Source of the DNA: Bacteroidales bacterium UBA1192
Lineage (GTDB): Bacteria; Bacteroidota; Bacteroidia; Bacteroidales; Bacteroidaceae
Assembly: GCA_002310175.1 (NCBI GenBank)
Contig: DBYG01000065.1
Span: forward strand, 1 to 49,094
Length of the DNA stretch: 49,094 nucleotides
Direction: 5' to 3'
Shown: positions 25,694 through 34,511 of the stretch, piece by piece
Position numbering within the stretch: the first letter of the stretch is position 1
Layout of the letters: each line of letters begins with the position of its first letter
Position numbers and translations under genes: made by a program
The notes under the pieces: model-generated
Told to the model about the DNA's origin: nothing
Database searches by the model: none
The model's input: the letters and a program-made list of their open reading frames with translations, nothing else

Positions 25694-27265
25694 ATGATAA
25701 GCGAACTGACTGTCAACGTCCAACCGGACTGTATCCAGATAGCCATCACCGAGGACCACAACTTGGTGGAATACCAAAAAGAAAGTCATGAGATGTCTTT
25801 CTCGGTAGGCAATATGTATCTCGGGCGGGTAAAGAAACTGATGCCCGGCTTGAACGCATGTTTTGTTGATATAGGTTCAGAAAAAGAGGCTTTTTTGCAC
25901 TATCAGGACCTCGGTTCACAGTTCGGTGCATTACAAAAATACATAAAACAGGTTCGAAGCAACCGGAAGAAATTATATCCTTTCAGCAAGGCAATACTAT
26001 CCAGTCAGGAGAATAAGGATGGAAATATAACGACTGAACTGGAACAAGGGCAGGAAATCCTTGTCCAGATTACAAAAGAACCCATATCGACCAAAGGTCC
26101 GCGACTAACTGGGGACATTTCACTTGCCGGGCGTTTCCTTATACTAATCCCGTTCACAGACAAAGTATCAATTTCTTCCAAAATAAAGTCATCAGAGGAG
26201 AGAGCGCGTCTTAAACAGCTTCTGCAAAGTATCAAGCCCAAAAACTGCGGAATTATAGTCCGAACCGTGGCAGAAGGCAAGAGAGTTGCTGAACTTGACA
26301 GCGAACTCACCACCTTATACCACAGATGGGAAGATACTCTGAACGCAATTTGTAAATGTGAAAAACCTCCGAAACTTGTATTTGAGGAAACCAGCAGAAC
26401 CCTGGCTATTCTAAGGGATATGCTGAACCCTTCATATGAGTCAATCCATATCAATGACGAAAAGACATATAACGAAATTCGCGACTACATATCTGTCATT
26501 GCTCCAGAGCACATAGCGATGGTCAAACTATACAAGGGAGAATTACCTATTTTTGACCATTTTGCCATAACCAAACAAATAAAGTCTTCATTCGGACGCA
26601 TAGTTTCTTACAAGAGCGGGGCATACCTCATAATTGAGCATACCGAAGCATTGCATGTTGTAGATGTCAACAGCGGACATCGTCTTAAGGCAGGAACACA
26701 AGAGGAGAATGCCCTTGAAGTAAATCTCGGTGCTGCAGATGAACTGGCACGTCAACTCAGGTTGCGAGATATGGGTGGGATAATTGTGGTAGATTTCATT
26801 GACATGGCATTAGCTGAGGACAGGCAAAAACTATACGAACGCATGTGTCAAAACATGGAAAGAGACCGCGCCAAGCACAACATCCTTCCATTAAGCAAAT
26901 TTGGACTGATGCAAATAACACGGCAGAGAGTACGACCGGTTATAGATGTACCCGTTGATGAAACATGTCCAACCTGCTTTGGCAAAGGAAGCATCGGTCC
27001 TTCAATACTATTCACTGACACATTGGAAAGCAAAATAGCATATTTGACGGAAAAGATTGGTGTAAAAAGATTCACACTGCATATTCATCCCTACGTATAT
27101 TCCTATATTAACAGCGGTTTATTTTCACTAAAAAGGAAATGGCGTCTCAAATATGGGATGGGAGTCAAAATCATACCTGATCAAAGCCTACCCTTTTTGG
27201 CATACTCCATTAAAAATTCTGATGGACAAGATATATATATGAAAGAGGAACATGAGCTTGTATGA
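25694..27265 (+). CDS. rng: Ribonuclease G/E
   Basis: This 523-residue endoribonuclease has an N-terminal S1 domain (about 38-125; VGNMYLGRVKKLMPGLNACFVDIG) inside the RNase E/G catalytic fold. Catalytic metal-binding aspartates are Asp324 (VVDVNSGHR) and Asp367 (VVDFIDM); the zinc-link cysteines are Cys425 and Cys428 (CPTC). It processes rRNA and turns over mRNA. The length is that of RNase G, with no long C-terminal scaffold of RNase E. No separate promoter is obvious after the hairpin at 25624, so partial read-through from hup is possible. Confidence 0.94.
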   Translation: MISELTVNVQPDCIQIAITEDHNLVEYQKESHEMSFSVGNMYLGRVKKLMPGLNACFVDIGSEKEAFLHYQDLGSQFGALQKYIKQVRSNRKKLYPFSKAILSSQENKDGNITTELEQGQEILVQITKEPISTKGPRLTGDISLAGRFLILIPFTDKVSISSKIKSSEERARLKQLLQSIKPKNCGIIVRTVAEGKRVAELDSELTTLYHRWEDTLNAICKCEKPPKLVFEETSRTLAILRDMLNPSYESIHINDEKTYNEIRDYISVIAPEHIAMVKLYKGELPIFDHFAITKQIKSSFGRIVSYKSGAYLIIEHTEALHVVDVNSGHRLKAGTQEENALEVNLGAADELARQLRLRDMGGIIVVDFIDMALAEDRQKLYERMCQNMERDRAKHNILPLSKFGLMQITRQRVRPVIDVPVDETCPTCFGKGSIGPSILFTDTLESKIAYLTEKIGVKRFTLHIHPYVYSYINSGLFSLKRKWRLKYGMGVKIIPDQSLPFLAYSIKNSDGQDIYMKEEHELV

Positions 27266-27375
27266 CTCATTTCCCACCTTACTCAACCAGATTCCTGACG
27301 GCTACATAAACAGAATAGACTCGAAGAGGGGGAGTTAATCTCGCTGAATAACTACATGGTTCAGAACATAGTTTC

Positions 27376-28290
27376 TTATCTGAGTATTAGAGTCATCCCT
27401 ACAGTGACAGGATTAGAGGAAGTGATTCGGTTCCTGCCGGCCAGGTTATCCATCTTGATACCGAACTTTTGGGATATAGACCAAAGACTATCACCGCTTT
27501 TGACCATATAGGTACTTTGCTCTCTCGGAGCACGAGACTTTTTCCTTTCAAGGTAGATGAAACTGTTTGCCGGCGGAACGAAACCACGGTTCACATCATT
27601 AAACCTACGCAAAAGGCTAAGGCTCATGCTGAACTCCTTGGCAATATCCCTCAATGTTTCACCCTCGCCCAATTGTACGCATTTGACACCATTAACCTCA
27701 AACTGTCTATGAGGGACAGCACCTTTGGCAAGCTTGAGCTTATTGCGTTCATCATACCTGTCTAAACCATATCTTTCTATCAAATCGATAAGTTTGTCAG
27801 CATAATTCGGATTAGTGGCATACCCCGCCGCCTTAAGTCCTCTAGCCCATCCCTTGTAATCTTTGGAACCCAAAGAAAAAAGATTCCGATACCTTAACCC
27901 GTTAACGAGAAAAAGGGAATGATCCTCAAATGAATCGGCAGCGTTATTGTAACAACGGAAACATTCATTTCTTCTGTCATCATCGTAGAGCATTGTTTTC
28001 CCAAGCCAATCATTATGGCATTTTATTCCAAAATGATTGTTGCATTTTGTAGCAAGTGAACTTCGCCCAGCATCAGATTCCAGAAGTCCCTGTGCAAGGG
28101 TAATACTTGCCGGAATGCCATATTTTTGCATGTGCCTTACTGCCAAATCGCTATACTTTGAAATATATTCTGAATAAGGGTCTCCGATTCCTCCCGGGGA
28201 CTGAACTCCTCTCCTGGTGAGGGAACAAGAATCAAAAGCCAGCAGAATGGTCACAGATAAGAGTAAAATTCGGAAGGGTAAGTATCTCAT
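27376..28290 (-). CDS. Glucosaminidase lipoprotein with LysM repeats
   Basis: The 304-residue lipoprotein (lipobox FDSC, Cys22) has a GH73-type glucosaminidase domain (about 40-190) with TLAQGLLESDAGRSS, where Glu71 is the likely catalytic acid, and NNHFGIKC. Two LysM-like units follow (about 205-250, divergent, and 260-304, clear: VKSGDSLWSISQKFGIKM). It should cleave the glycan of peptidoglycan at or near the outer membrane. It is convergent with the RNase gene (110 bases between stops) and divergent from cdd, with promoter-like boxes for both in the shared gap. Confidence 0.9.
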   Translation of the reverse strand: MRYLPFRILLLSVTILLAFDSCSLTRRGVQSPGGIGDPYSEYISKYSDLAVRHMQKYGIPASITLAQGLLESDAGRSSLATKCNNHFGIKCHNDWLGKTMLYDDDRRNECFRCYNNAADSFEDHSLFLVNGLRYRNLFSLGSKDYKGWARGLKAAGYATNPNYADKLIDLIERYGLDRYDERNKLKLAKGAVPHRQFEVNGVKCVQLGEGETLRDIAKEFSMSLSLLRRFNDVNRGFVPPANSFIYLERKKSRAPREQSTYMVKSGDSLWSISQKFGIKMDNLAGRNRITSSNPVTVGMTLILR

Positions 28291-28305
28291 ACCGCGAATT
28301 TAAAT

Positions 28306-28336
28306 CAAAAAGACGACAGAACAAATGCTTCTCAAA
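28306..28336 (-). promoter_or_regulatory. Putative promoter of the glucosaminidase gene
   Basis: On the minus strand TCTTTTTG (28306-28313, one mismatch to TAnnTTTG) lies 19 bases after TTTG (28333-28336). The start codon at 28290 would follow after a leader of about 10-15 bases. Confidence 0.4.
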
Positions 28337-28362
28337 GAAAATACCACATATCGCCATACTAA

Positions 28363-28393
28363 TTGGACGATATAACGTTTTTTTATATCTTAG
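28363..28393 (+). promoter_or_regulatory. Putative promoter of cdd
   Basis: TTGG (28363-28366), 19 bases, then TATCTTAG (28386-28393), one mismatch to TAnnTTTG. A start near 28399 leaves a leader of about 19 bases before the cdd ATG. Confidence 0.45.
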
Positions 28394-28417
28394 CAAACTA
28401 AAATAAAAAACGTACAT

Positions 28418-28900
28418 ATGAAAGAATATAAAAAGGCATTTTTATGGAAAGTTTACGGTTTTGATGAACTTGACGCAAATGATAGAAGTCTGATTGAGGC
28501 GGCAAAAGATGCAACCAACGGCAGCCACTCCCCATATTCTAACTTCAAAGTTGGAGCGGCTGTCCTGCTTGAAGACGGAAATGTTGTTACAGGAAGCAAC
28601 CAGGAAAACGCGGCCTATCCGTCAGGCTTGTGTGCCGAAAGAACCGCCTTGTTCGCAGCATGCCACAATCACCCGGAGAGAAGAATTACTGCCCTCGCTA
28701 TTGCCGCACGTAACTCACAGGGTTGGACAGCTCTCCCTATCACTCCCTGCGGTGCCTGCCGTCAGGTTATGGCCGAAATCGAATCATTTTTCGAAACACC
28801 AATTAGGACACTGCTTTACGGAAAGCAAGAAACAATTGTAATCGAAAACGGCGCATCAACACTGCTACCATTCTGTTTCGGGGCAAAATCCCTGGAATAG
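28418..28900 (+). CDS. cdd: Cytidine deaminase
   Basis: This 160-residue enzyme deaminates cytidine and deoxycytidine to uridine forms for pyrimidine salvage. Zinc-binding and catalytic motifs are complete: CAERTA (Cys72, catalytic Glu74) and PCGACRQ (Cys111, Cys114); the substrate segment SPYSNFKVGAAV and NQENAAYPSG are also present. Length matches the homotetrameric type. It stands alone between its own promoter and a strong terminator. Confidence 0.95.
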   Translation: MKEYKKAFLWKVYGFDELDANDRSLIEAAKDATNGSHSPYSNFKVGAAVLLEDGNVVTGSNQENAAYPSGLCAERTALFAACHNHPERRITALAIAARNSQGWTALPITPCGACRQVMAEIESFFETPIRTLLYGKQETIVIENGASTLLPFCFGAKSLE

Positions 28901-28931
28901 GAACAAACGTATCAACTCCGTTAACGTCATC

Positions 28932-28968
28932 TGCCACACTGTCACATTGGCCGTGTGGCAAGTTTTTT
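28932..28968 (+). terminator. Strong terminator between cdd and grpE
   Basis: An 8-bp perfect G-C rich stem (28932-28939 with 28953-28960) with a 13-base loop is followed closely by six T residues (28963-28968). It ends cdd transcription 31 bases past the stop. Only 30 bases remain before the grpE ATG, so grpE is either expressed by read-through or from a promoter lying within or before the hairpin. Confidence 0.8.
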
Positions 28969-28998
28969 GCAGTACTGAAAGGAAAACGAAGACACATT

Positions 28999-29655
28999 AT
29001 GAAGAGAGTAAAAAAACAAGAATATAATATGTCAGATAACAAACAATCCGAGAAATCGGGCACTATCGAAAACGGAATGTCAAGTGTAAATTCCGAAAAA
29101 GAGGAACAAAGTGTTCGTCAGAACAAACAGAGACACGTATCTGATGCTGTAGGAACCGTTGCCGGTAATGATGAAGAAACTGAACAATCGGGTATAAGTC
29201 TGGAGCAGAAAATAACCGGTTTACAAGAACAGATTGAATCAATTCAGGACAAGTATCTGCGTCTAGTGGCAGAATTCGACAACTTCCGGAAAAGAACCGT
29301 CAAAGAGAAGACGGAAATCATCAAGAACGGTTCCGCAGATGTGATAACCGATATACTTCCGGTAATTGATGACATGGAGAGAGCAATTGCAAATTCATCG
29401 GAATCAGAGGACTTTGCTGCTCTTAGGGAAGGTATAGAGTTAATCTACAGCAAACTGATGCATATCCTGAATCAGAAAGGCCTTCAGAAAATTTCTCCTA
29501 AAGATGAGCCTTTTGACACTGATTACCATGAGGCGATAGCCATGATACCATCCCCTGATGAAAAATCAAAAGGAATGGTGGTCGACTGCGTAATAGATGG
29601 ATACAGATTCAACGACAAGGTGCTGCGCCATGCCAAAGTGGCGGTTGCCCAATGA
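28999..29655 (+). CDS. grpE: Nucleotide exchange factor GrpE
   Basis: The 218-residue protein is the ADP-release factor for DnaK. The N-terminal 60 residues are polar and disordered, then comes the long coiled coil (QEQIESIQDKYLRLVAEFDNFRKRT) and the compact beta-wing (PKDEPFDTDYHEAIAMIPSP ... VIDGYRFNDKVLRHAKVAVAQ). A second ATG at 29029 (MSDNKQ) is an equally good start. dnaJ follows 15 bases later. dnaK is not in the window. Confidence 0.95.
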   Translation: MKRVKKQEYNMSDNKQSEKSGTIENGMSSVNSEKEEQSVRQNKQRHVSDAVGTVAGNDEETEQSGISLEQKITGLQEQIESIQDKYLRLVAEFDNFRKRTVKEKTEIIKNGSADVITDILPVIDDMERAIANSSESEDFAALREGIELIYSKLMHILNQKGLQKISPKDEPFDTDYHEAIAMIPSPDEKSKGMVVDCVIDGYRFNDKVLRHAKVAVAQ

Positions 29656-29670
29656 CAATACCTCATTAAA

Positions 29671-30831
29671 ATGGCTAAAAGAGATTATTACGAAGTGCTT
29701 GAGGTCCCCAAGACCGCGACAGCCGATGAAATAAAGAAGGCTTACAGAAAGAAAGCCATCCAGTACCATCCTGACAAGAATCCAGGTGACAAACAAGCCG
29801 AGGAGAAATTCAAGGAGGCGGCTGAGGCATACAGTGTACTAAGTGATCCCGACAAACGTGCAAAATATGATCAGTTCGGATTTGACGGACTGAATGGAGC
29901 CTCAGGATTCGGAAACGGAGGATTCAGCGGAGGTATGTCTATGGATGACATTTTCTCCATGTTTGGCGACATATTCGGAGGCGGAGGATTCAGTGGATTC
30001 GGAAACTTCGGAACCCGCACCCGTCAACGTGGAGAAAGAAAGGCGCAGGGTTCCGATGTCAGAATAAAAGTTTCACTCACACTGGAGGAAATAAATACAG
30101 GCGTGACGAAAAAATTCAAACTCAAGAAACTCGTCCCTTGTCAACACTGTCATGGAACGGGAGCTCAGGTAGGTTCTGGAACTGAGGTATGTCCTGATTG
30201 CAACGGCTCAGGTTCAGTCCTTCGTACACAGCAGAGTTTCTTTGGGATGGTACAGACACAGACTGTTTGCCCACGTTGTGGTGGTGAAGGGAAAATAATA
30301 AAGAACCGCTGTCCACACTGTAGTGGAGACGGTGTGATATATGGCGAAGAGGTGGTTGAGGTTAATATTCCTGCCGGAGTAGCAGAAGGAATGCAATTAT
30401 CCGTAGAGGGTAAAGGTAATGCCGGAAAGCACAATGGATACAATGGAAATCTATTGATAGTCATAGAGGAACAGCCTCATATCAGTCTGGTTCGAGATGA
30501 AAACGATCTAGTTTACAACCTTCTCTTATCAGTACCTCAGGCAGCACTGGGAGGTGCTGTAGAAATACCCACCCTGGACGGTGCAGTCAAACTGAAAATT
30601 GAATCTGGAACTCAACCTGGTAAGATGCTTAGACTCCGTGGCAAAGGTCTTCCGATAATAAACAGCAGCCAACGCGGGGATATGATAGTAAACGTTAGTG
30701 TATATATTCCGGAAAGTATGTCGAAGGACGAGAAACAGACCATGGAAAAATTCCTGAAATCAGATAATTTCCAGCCCTCAACATCAGCAAAAGAAAAGAT
30801 TTTCAAGAAATTTCGTAGTTATTTTAACTAA
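29671..30831 (+). CDS. dnaJ: Chaperone DnaJ
   Basis: The 386-residue type I J protein has a J domain (1-70, HPD at 33-35), a Gly/Phe-rich linker (about 75-120), four zinc-finger CxxCxGxG repeats (CQHCHGTG, CPDCNGSG, CPRCGGEG, CPHCSGDG) and C-terminal client-binding domains. It delivers unfolded clients to DnaK and triggers its ATPase. All domains are intact. It is transcribed with grpE and is only four bases before folC. Confidence 0.97.
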   Translation: MAKRDYYEVLEVPKTATADEIKKAYRKKAIQYHPDKNPGDKQAEEKFKEAAEAYSVLSDPDKRAKYDQFGFDGLNGASGFGNGGFSGGMSMDDIFSMFGDIFGGGGFSGFGNFGTRTRQRGERKAQGSDVRIKVSLTLEEINTGVTKKFKLKKLVPCQHCHGTGAQVGSGTEVCPDCNGSGSVLRTQQSFFGMVQTQTVCPRCGGEGKIIKNRCPHCSGDGVIYGEEVVEVNIPAGVAEGMQLSVEGKGNAGKHNGYNGNLLIVIEEQPHISLVRDENDLVYNLLLSVPQAALGGAVEIPTLDGAVKLKIESGTQPGKMLRLRGKGLPIINSSQRGDMIVNVSVYIPESMSKDEKQTMEKFLKSDNFQPSTSAKEKIFKKFRSYFN

Positions 30832-30835
30832 CGAT

Positions 30836-32149
30836 ATGGATTATAACGAAGCGCTAGACTGGCTGATGAGCCAGACTCCATTGTTCCAAAACACCGGTTC
30901 AAAAGCTTACAAGGAGGGATTGGAAAACACCTATCTCATTGACGAACACATAGGACATCCCCATAAGCGCTATCCTACAATCCATATAGCAGGCACTAAT
31001 GGTAAAGGTAGTGTGGCACATACCCTGGCTGCCATACTTCAAGCATCTGGTCTTAGAACAGGACTCTATACGTCACCGCACTTGATTGACTTCAGAGAGC
31101 GAATAAAAATTGACGGAACTCCAGTGAGCAAAGAATTCGTTGTAAAATTTATTGAAAATAATAGAATCTTTTTAGAATCCCTATCCCCTTCATTTTTTGA
31201 AGTGACCACAGCAATGGCTTTCAGTTGGTTTGCCAATCAGGAAGTTGATGTAGCAGTCATAGAAACAGGACTTGGCGGAAGACTTGATTGCACAAACATC
31301 ATAACTCCTATTTTATCAATCATAACCAACATTGGTTATGATCATATGCAACTGTTGGGCGACACACTTTCCAAAATCGCTGCGGAGAAAGCTGGCATCA
31401 TGAAACCACATATTCCTGTGGTGATTGGAGAACAATGCATAGAGACTGCTGGAGTATTTAGGGAAAAAGCGCTCCAAGTAGATGCCCCCATCATCTTCGC
31501 ACAAGATAATTGTAAAATTATTTCGCATAAAAAGATAAATCCTTCACTTATAGTCTATGAGACCGTCAACTATCCTGGACTCAAGAGTTGCCTGGCCGGT
31601 TATTGCCAGTTAAACAATGCAAATACATTACTGACAGCAATTGAAATTCTTGCCAAATCAGGCATTAGGATTACGGAGCAGGACATAAGGAAGGGATTCA
31701 GCGATGTATGCAGGATGACAGGTTTTGCCGGTAGGTGGCAGACCCTATCCGAATCCCCCCTCACAATCTGCGATACCGGTCACAATAGCCACGGGTTCAG
31801 ATATATTGCACAACAACTCACAGAAATGTCTTTGGCTCCAAATTTCGGAACCCTACGCATGGTGTTTGGTATGGCCGGGGACAAAGACATATCACATGTA
31901 CTGGAGATAATTCCCGGCAATGCGGTATACTATTTTACACAGGCATCTGTCAAACGTGCGTTTGACTCTCAGAAACTGAGATCTGAAGCCATTGCCGCAG
32001 GGCTTCACGGTGAAGCCTTTTCCACGGTCAAAGAAGCCTATGACATGGCTCTTTCGGACTCATGCCCTAACGACTTGATTTTTGTAGGAGGTAGCACATT
32101 CGTAGTGGCAGACCTGCTTTCATCAATGAAAATGGCACCATCAAACTGA
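30836..32149 (+). CDS. folC: Folylpolyglutamate/dihydrofolate synthase
   Basis: The 437-residue Mur-ligase-type enzyme adds glutamate to folates and, in many bacteria, to dihydropteroate. The P-loop HIAGTNGKGSVAHTLA and the folate segment LYTSPHLIDFRERI are near the N-terminus; a C-terminal ligase domain has ICDTGHNSHGF. Length is typical. It follows dnaJ by four bases, so a folate enzyme shares a transcript with the chaperone genes. The next gene has its own promoter. Confidence 0.94.
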   Translation: MDYNEALDWLMSQTPLFQNTGSKAYKEGLENTYLIDEHIGHPHKRYPTIHIAGTNGKGSVAHTLAAILQASGLRTGLYTSPHLIDFRERIKIDGTPVSKEFVVKFIENNRIFLESLSPSFFEVTTAMAFSWFANQEVDVAVIETGLGGRLDCTNIITPILSIITNIGYDHMQLLGDTLSKIAAEKAGIMKPHIPVVIGEQCIETAGVFREKALQVDAPIIFAQDNCKIISHKKINPSLIVYETVNYPGLKSCLAGYCQLNNANTLLTAIEILAKSGIRITEQDIRKGFSDVCRMTGFAGRWQTLSESPLTICDTGHNSHGFRYIAQQLTEMSLAPNFGTLRMVFGMAGDKDISHVLEIIPGNAVYYFTQASVKRAFDSQKLRSEAIAAGLHGEAFSTVKEAYDMALSDSCPNDLIFVGGSTFVVADLLSSMKMAPSN

Positions 32150-32164
32150 TTTTTAGCCGTTTTA

Positions 32165-32196
32165 TTTGCTTCATTGTACATTTTTGTTTTAATTTG
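32165..32196 (+). promoter_or_regulatory. Putative promoter of the arabinose/galactose operon
   Basis: TTTG (32165-32168), 20 bases, then TTAATTTG (32189-32196), one mismatch to TAnnTTTG. The start near 32203 gives a leader of about 30 bases before ATG 32234 and rules out the longer frame from 32174. It overlaps the left arm of the inverted repeat at 32191-32228. Confidence 0.5.
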
Positions 32197-32228
32197 CATA
32201 ATTAACTATAACACAATTAATGCAAATT
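32191..32228 (+). promoter_or_regulatory. Inverted repeat over the promoter, candidate operator
   Basis: AATTTGCAT (32191-32199) is repeated as its exact reverse complement at 32220-32228, 20 bases apart; allowing one bulged base, four more pairs (AATT) extend the symmetry inward. The left arm covers the -7 box and the right arm lies in the leader. This position fits repressor or activator control of the operon; the pair could also form a leader hairpin. I do not know the binding consensus of the Bacteroides arabinose regulator well enough to assign it. Confidence 0.45.
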
Positions 32229-32233
32229 TACAA

Positions 32234-33319
32234 ATGAACGAATCCTTTATAAACGGCAATCTGGCCGGCCTGAAAAGAGAGAACTTCCAAAGTACTGTTC
32301 AAGGAAAAAAGACAGACCTGTTCATCCTCAAGAACAAAAAGGGCAGTGAAATCGCGATAACTAATTATGCAGGCGCTCTGCTCTCAGTAATGATGCCTGA
32401 CCGCAACGGCAAAATGGAAAGTGTTGTATGGGGGCATGATAGTCTGGAGCATGTTATGAACAGCCAGGAGGCATTCCTAAGCGTGCTCATCGGACGATAT
32501 GGAAACCGTATTGCAGCAGGAAAATTTACACTTGACGGCAAACAATATGAACTTTCCATAAATAACACCCCAAACAGTCTTCATGGAGGTCCTACAGGTT
32601 TTCACAAGCGCGTATTCGACGCAGAGCAGACAGACGGCCAGACACTTCATCTCCACTATCTCTGCAAGGATGGAGAAGAAGGATTTCCCGGTAATTTGGA
32701 TGTAAATGTAACATACCGCCTGACAGATAACAACGAATTAGCGATTGAGTATGAGGCCACTACCGATAAAAAGACTGTGGTTTGCCTCACACACCATGCC
32801 TACTTCACCCTGAACGGCATGAAGAAAGACCCACTCACCGTACTAAACTATGACCTCACCATCAATGCAGACCGATTTATTCCTATTGACGATACAGCTA
32901 TACCTTTGGGGACTATCGACAACGTAGAGGGAACCTCATTTGATTTCCGCACACCTCACAAAGTCGGAGAACGAATTGAAAAAGGGCAACAGACCAAAAA
33001 CGGCAATGGCTATGACCATTGCTGGGTACTCAACAAGCGGGAGCCTGGAGAACTGAGTTTCGCTGTCAAGTGTGTAGACCCCATGAGTGGCCGCACGATG
33101 GAATGCTGGACCACCGAACCAGGTATTCAGTGCTATACCGGAAACTACTGCAGTGGAAGCACTTGCGCACATGGCACCACACTTCCCAAACGCTGTGCCA
33201 TCTGCTTCGAAGCGGAACACTTCCCCGACAGCCCCAATCACCCATACTTCCCATCAACCGTTCTGAATCCCGGTGAAGTCTACACACAGACCACAATTTA
33301 CCGTTTTGGAGTGGAATAA
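32234..33319 (+). CDS. galM: Cytosolic aldose 1-epimerase (galactose mutarotase)
   Basis: The 361-residue beta-sandwich enzyme interconverts alpha and beta anomers of galactose-like sugars. The catalytic acid His lies in LTHHAYFTL and the catalytic base Glu in FEAEHFPDSPN; EPGIQCYTGNY and the GYDHCWVL segment are also standard. The ATG at 32234 gives no signal peptide, so it is cytoplasmic; an in-frame upstream extension to 32174 would add a hydrophobic stretch but covers the promoter. First gene of the sugar operon, 11 bases before galK. Mutarotases of this type often accept L-arabinose. Confidence 0.92.
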   Translation: MNESFINGNLAGLKRENFQSTVQGKKTDLFILKNKKGSEIAITNYAGALLSVMMPDRNGKMESVVWGHDSLEHVMNSQEAFLSVLIGRYGNRIAAGKFTLDGKQYELSINNTPNSLHGGPTGFHKRVFDAEQTDGQTLHLHYLCKDGEEGFPGNLDVNVTYRLTDNNELAIEYEATTDKKTVVCLTHHAYFTLNGMKKDPLTVLNYDLTINADRFIPIDDTAIPLGTIDNVEGTSFDFRTPHKVGERIEKGQQTKNGNGYDHCWVLNKREPGELSFAVKCVDPMSGRTMECWTTEPGIQCYTGNYCSGSTCAHGTTLPKRCAICFEAEHFPDSPNHPYFPSTVLNPGEVYTQTTIYRFGVE

Positions 33320-33330
33320 TACTCTATATC

Positions 33331-34482
33331 ATGGACAACACTGTTCTAAGAAACAGATTCCGGGATAAGTTTGGTCAGGAAGGTGACCTCTATTTCTCGC
33401 CCGGACGCATAAACCTGATTGGTGAACACACTGACTATAACGGGGGGTTTGTCTTTCCAGGTGCAATAGACAAAGGTATCACCGCTGAAATCTGTAGCAA
33501 CGGATCCCGCAAGGTTCGTCTTTTAGCAATTGACATAGAAGAAGACAACTTTGTTGAGTTTTGTCTGGATGACACAGAGAAACCTTCACATCACTGGGCC
33601 TGTTATATATTTGGTGTATGTAAGGAACTGGAGAAACGCGGAGTTTATCCGAGCGGTTTCAACGCCGCATTCACAGGCGACATACCACTCGGCGCAGGCT
33701 TATCTTCATCGGCAGCATTAGAAAGCGTGTTTGCATATGCATTGAACACAATGTTTGCTGACGGACGTGTAGACAAGTTCGAACTTGCTAAGATAGGTCA
33801 GGCTACTGAGCACAATTATTGCGGCGTCAAATGCGGCATAATGGATCAGTTCGCATCGGTATTCGGTAGAAAAGGATGTCTTATCAGGCTTGACTGCCGT
33901 TCTCTAGAATATGAATATTTTCCTTTCAATCCCATAGGATATGATCTCATACTGATTGATTCATGCGTAAAACACTCACTCGGTACTGAGTACAATGAAC
34001 GCCGTGAGAGCTGTGAGAATGCCGTTATGGCCATGAACCGTCTTTTTGGTAGAGTTGAGACCCTTCGTGACGCAGATTATTCCATGTTGGATGCTGTAAA
34101 AGGGGAAATAACCGAAACCGATTATCGCAGAGCCAAGTATGTGCTTGATGAAAAAGAGAGAGTGCTTACAGTCTGTGATGCTCTGACCAAAGGCGACTAT
34201 GATTTAGTGGGAAGCAAAATGTATGAGACACACTGGGGGCTCAGCCATGACTATACAGCAAGTTGTGCTGAGTTGGACTTTCTCGTTGAGACTGCTAATA
34301 AATGTGGTGTTACCGGAAGCCGTATGATGGGAGGAGGATTTGGAGGATGCTCAATAAACCTGATCCGCAGTACATTGCGCGACAAGTTTATTTCCAAGAC
34401 CTCTAGAGAGTATTCCAGGAAGTTTGGAATCATACCCAAAATATATAGTGTAATAACCGGTGACGGTTCACGTAAATTGTAA
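33331..34482 (+). CDS. galK: Galactokinase
   Basis: The 383-residue GHMP kinase phosphorylates alpha-D-galactose at C1. The galactokinase signature GRINLIGEHTDYNGG is at 25-39, the ATP-binding loop reads PLGAGLSSSAALE, and the C-terminal GHMP motif is MMGGGFGGCSINL. Length is normal. galT and galE are not in the window, so the rest of the Leloir pathway must be elsewhere. Its place between two mutarotase genes, upstream of arabinose genes, suggests that galactose and arabinose are taken up together. Confidence 0.95.
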   Translation: MDNTVLRNRFRDKFGQEGDLYFSPGRINLIGEHTDYNGGFVFPGAIDKGITAEICSNGSRKVRLLAIDIEEDNFVEFCLDDTEKPSHHWACYIFGVCKELEKRGVYPSGFNAAFTGDIPLGAGLSSSAALESVFAYALNTMFADGRVDKFELAKIGQATEHNYCGVKCGIMDQFASVFGRKGCLIRLDCRSLEYEYFPFNPIGYDLILIDSCVKHSLGTEYNERRESCENAVMAMNRLFGRVETLRDADYSMLDAVKGEITETDYRRAKYVLDEKERVLTVCDALTKGDYDLVGSKMYETHWGLSHDYTASCAELDFLVETANKCGVTGSRMMGGGFGGCSINLIRSTLRDKFISKTSREYSRKFGIIPKIYSVITGDGSRKL

Positions 34483-34511
34483 TTTCATCAACCAATCAAA
34501 TAACTTATAAA

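Noticed and set aside
27266..27375. Bidirectional terminator between the RNase and glucosaminidase genes
   Set aside because: The convergent gap should hold one, but I find no stem with a T run.
32174..32233. 20-residue hydrophobic extension of the first mutarotase, a possible signal peptide
   Set aside because: It overlaps the promoter and the presumed transcription start; the ATG at 32234 fits family start better.
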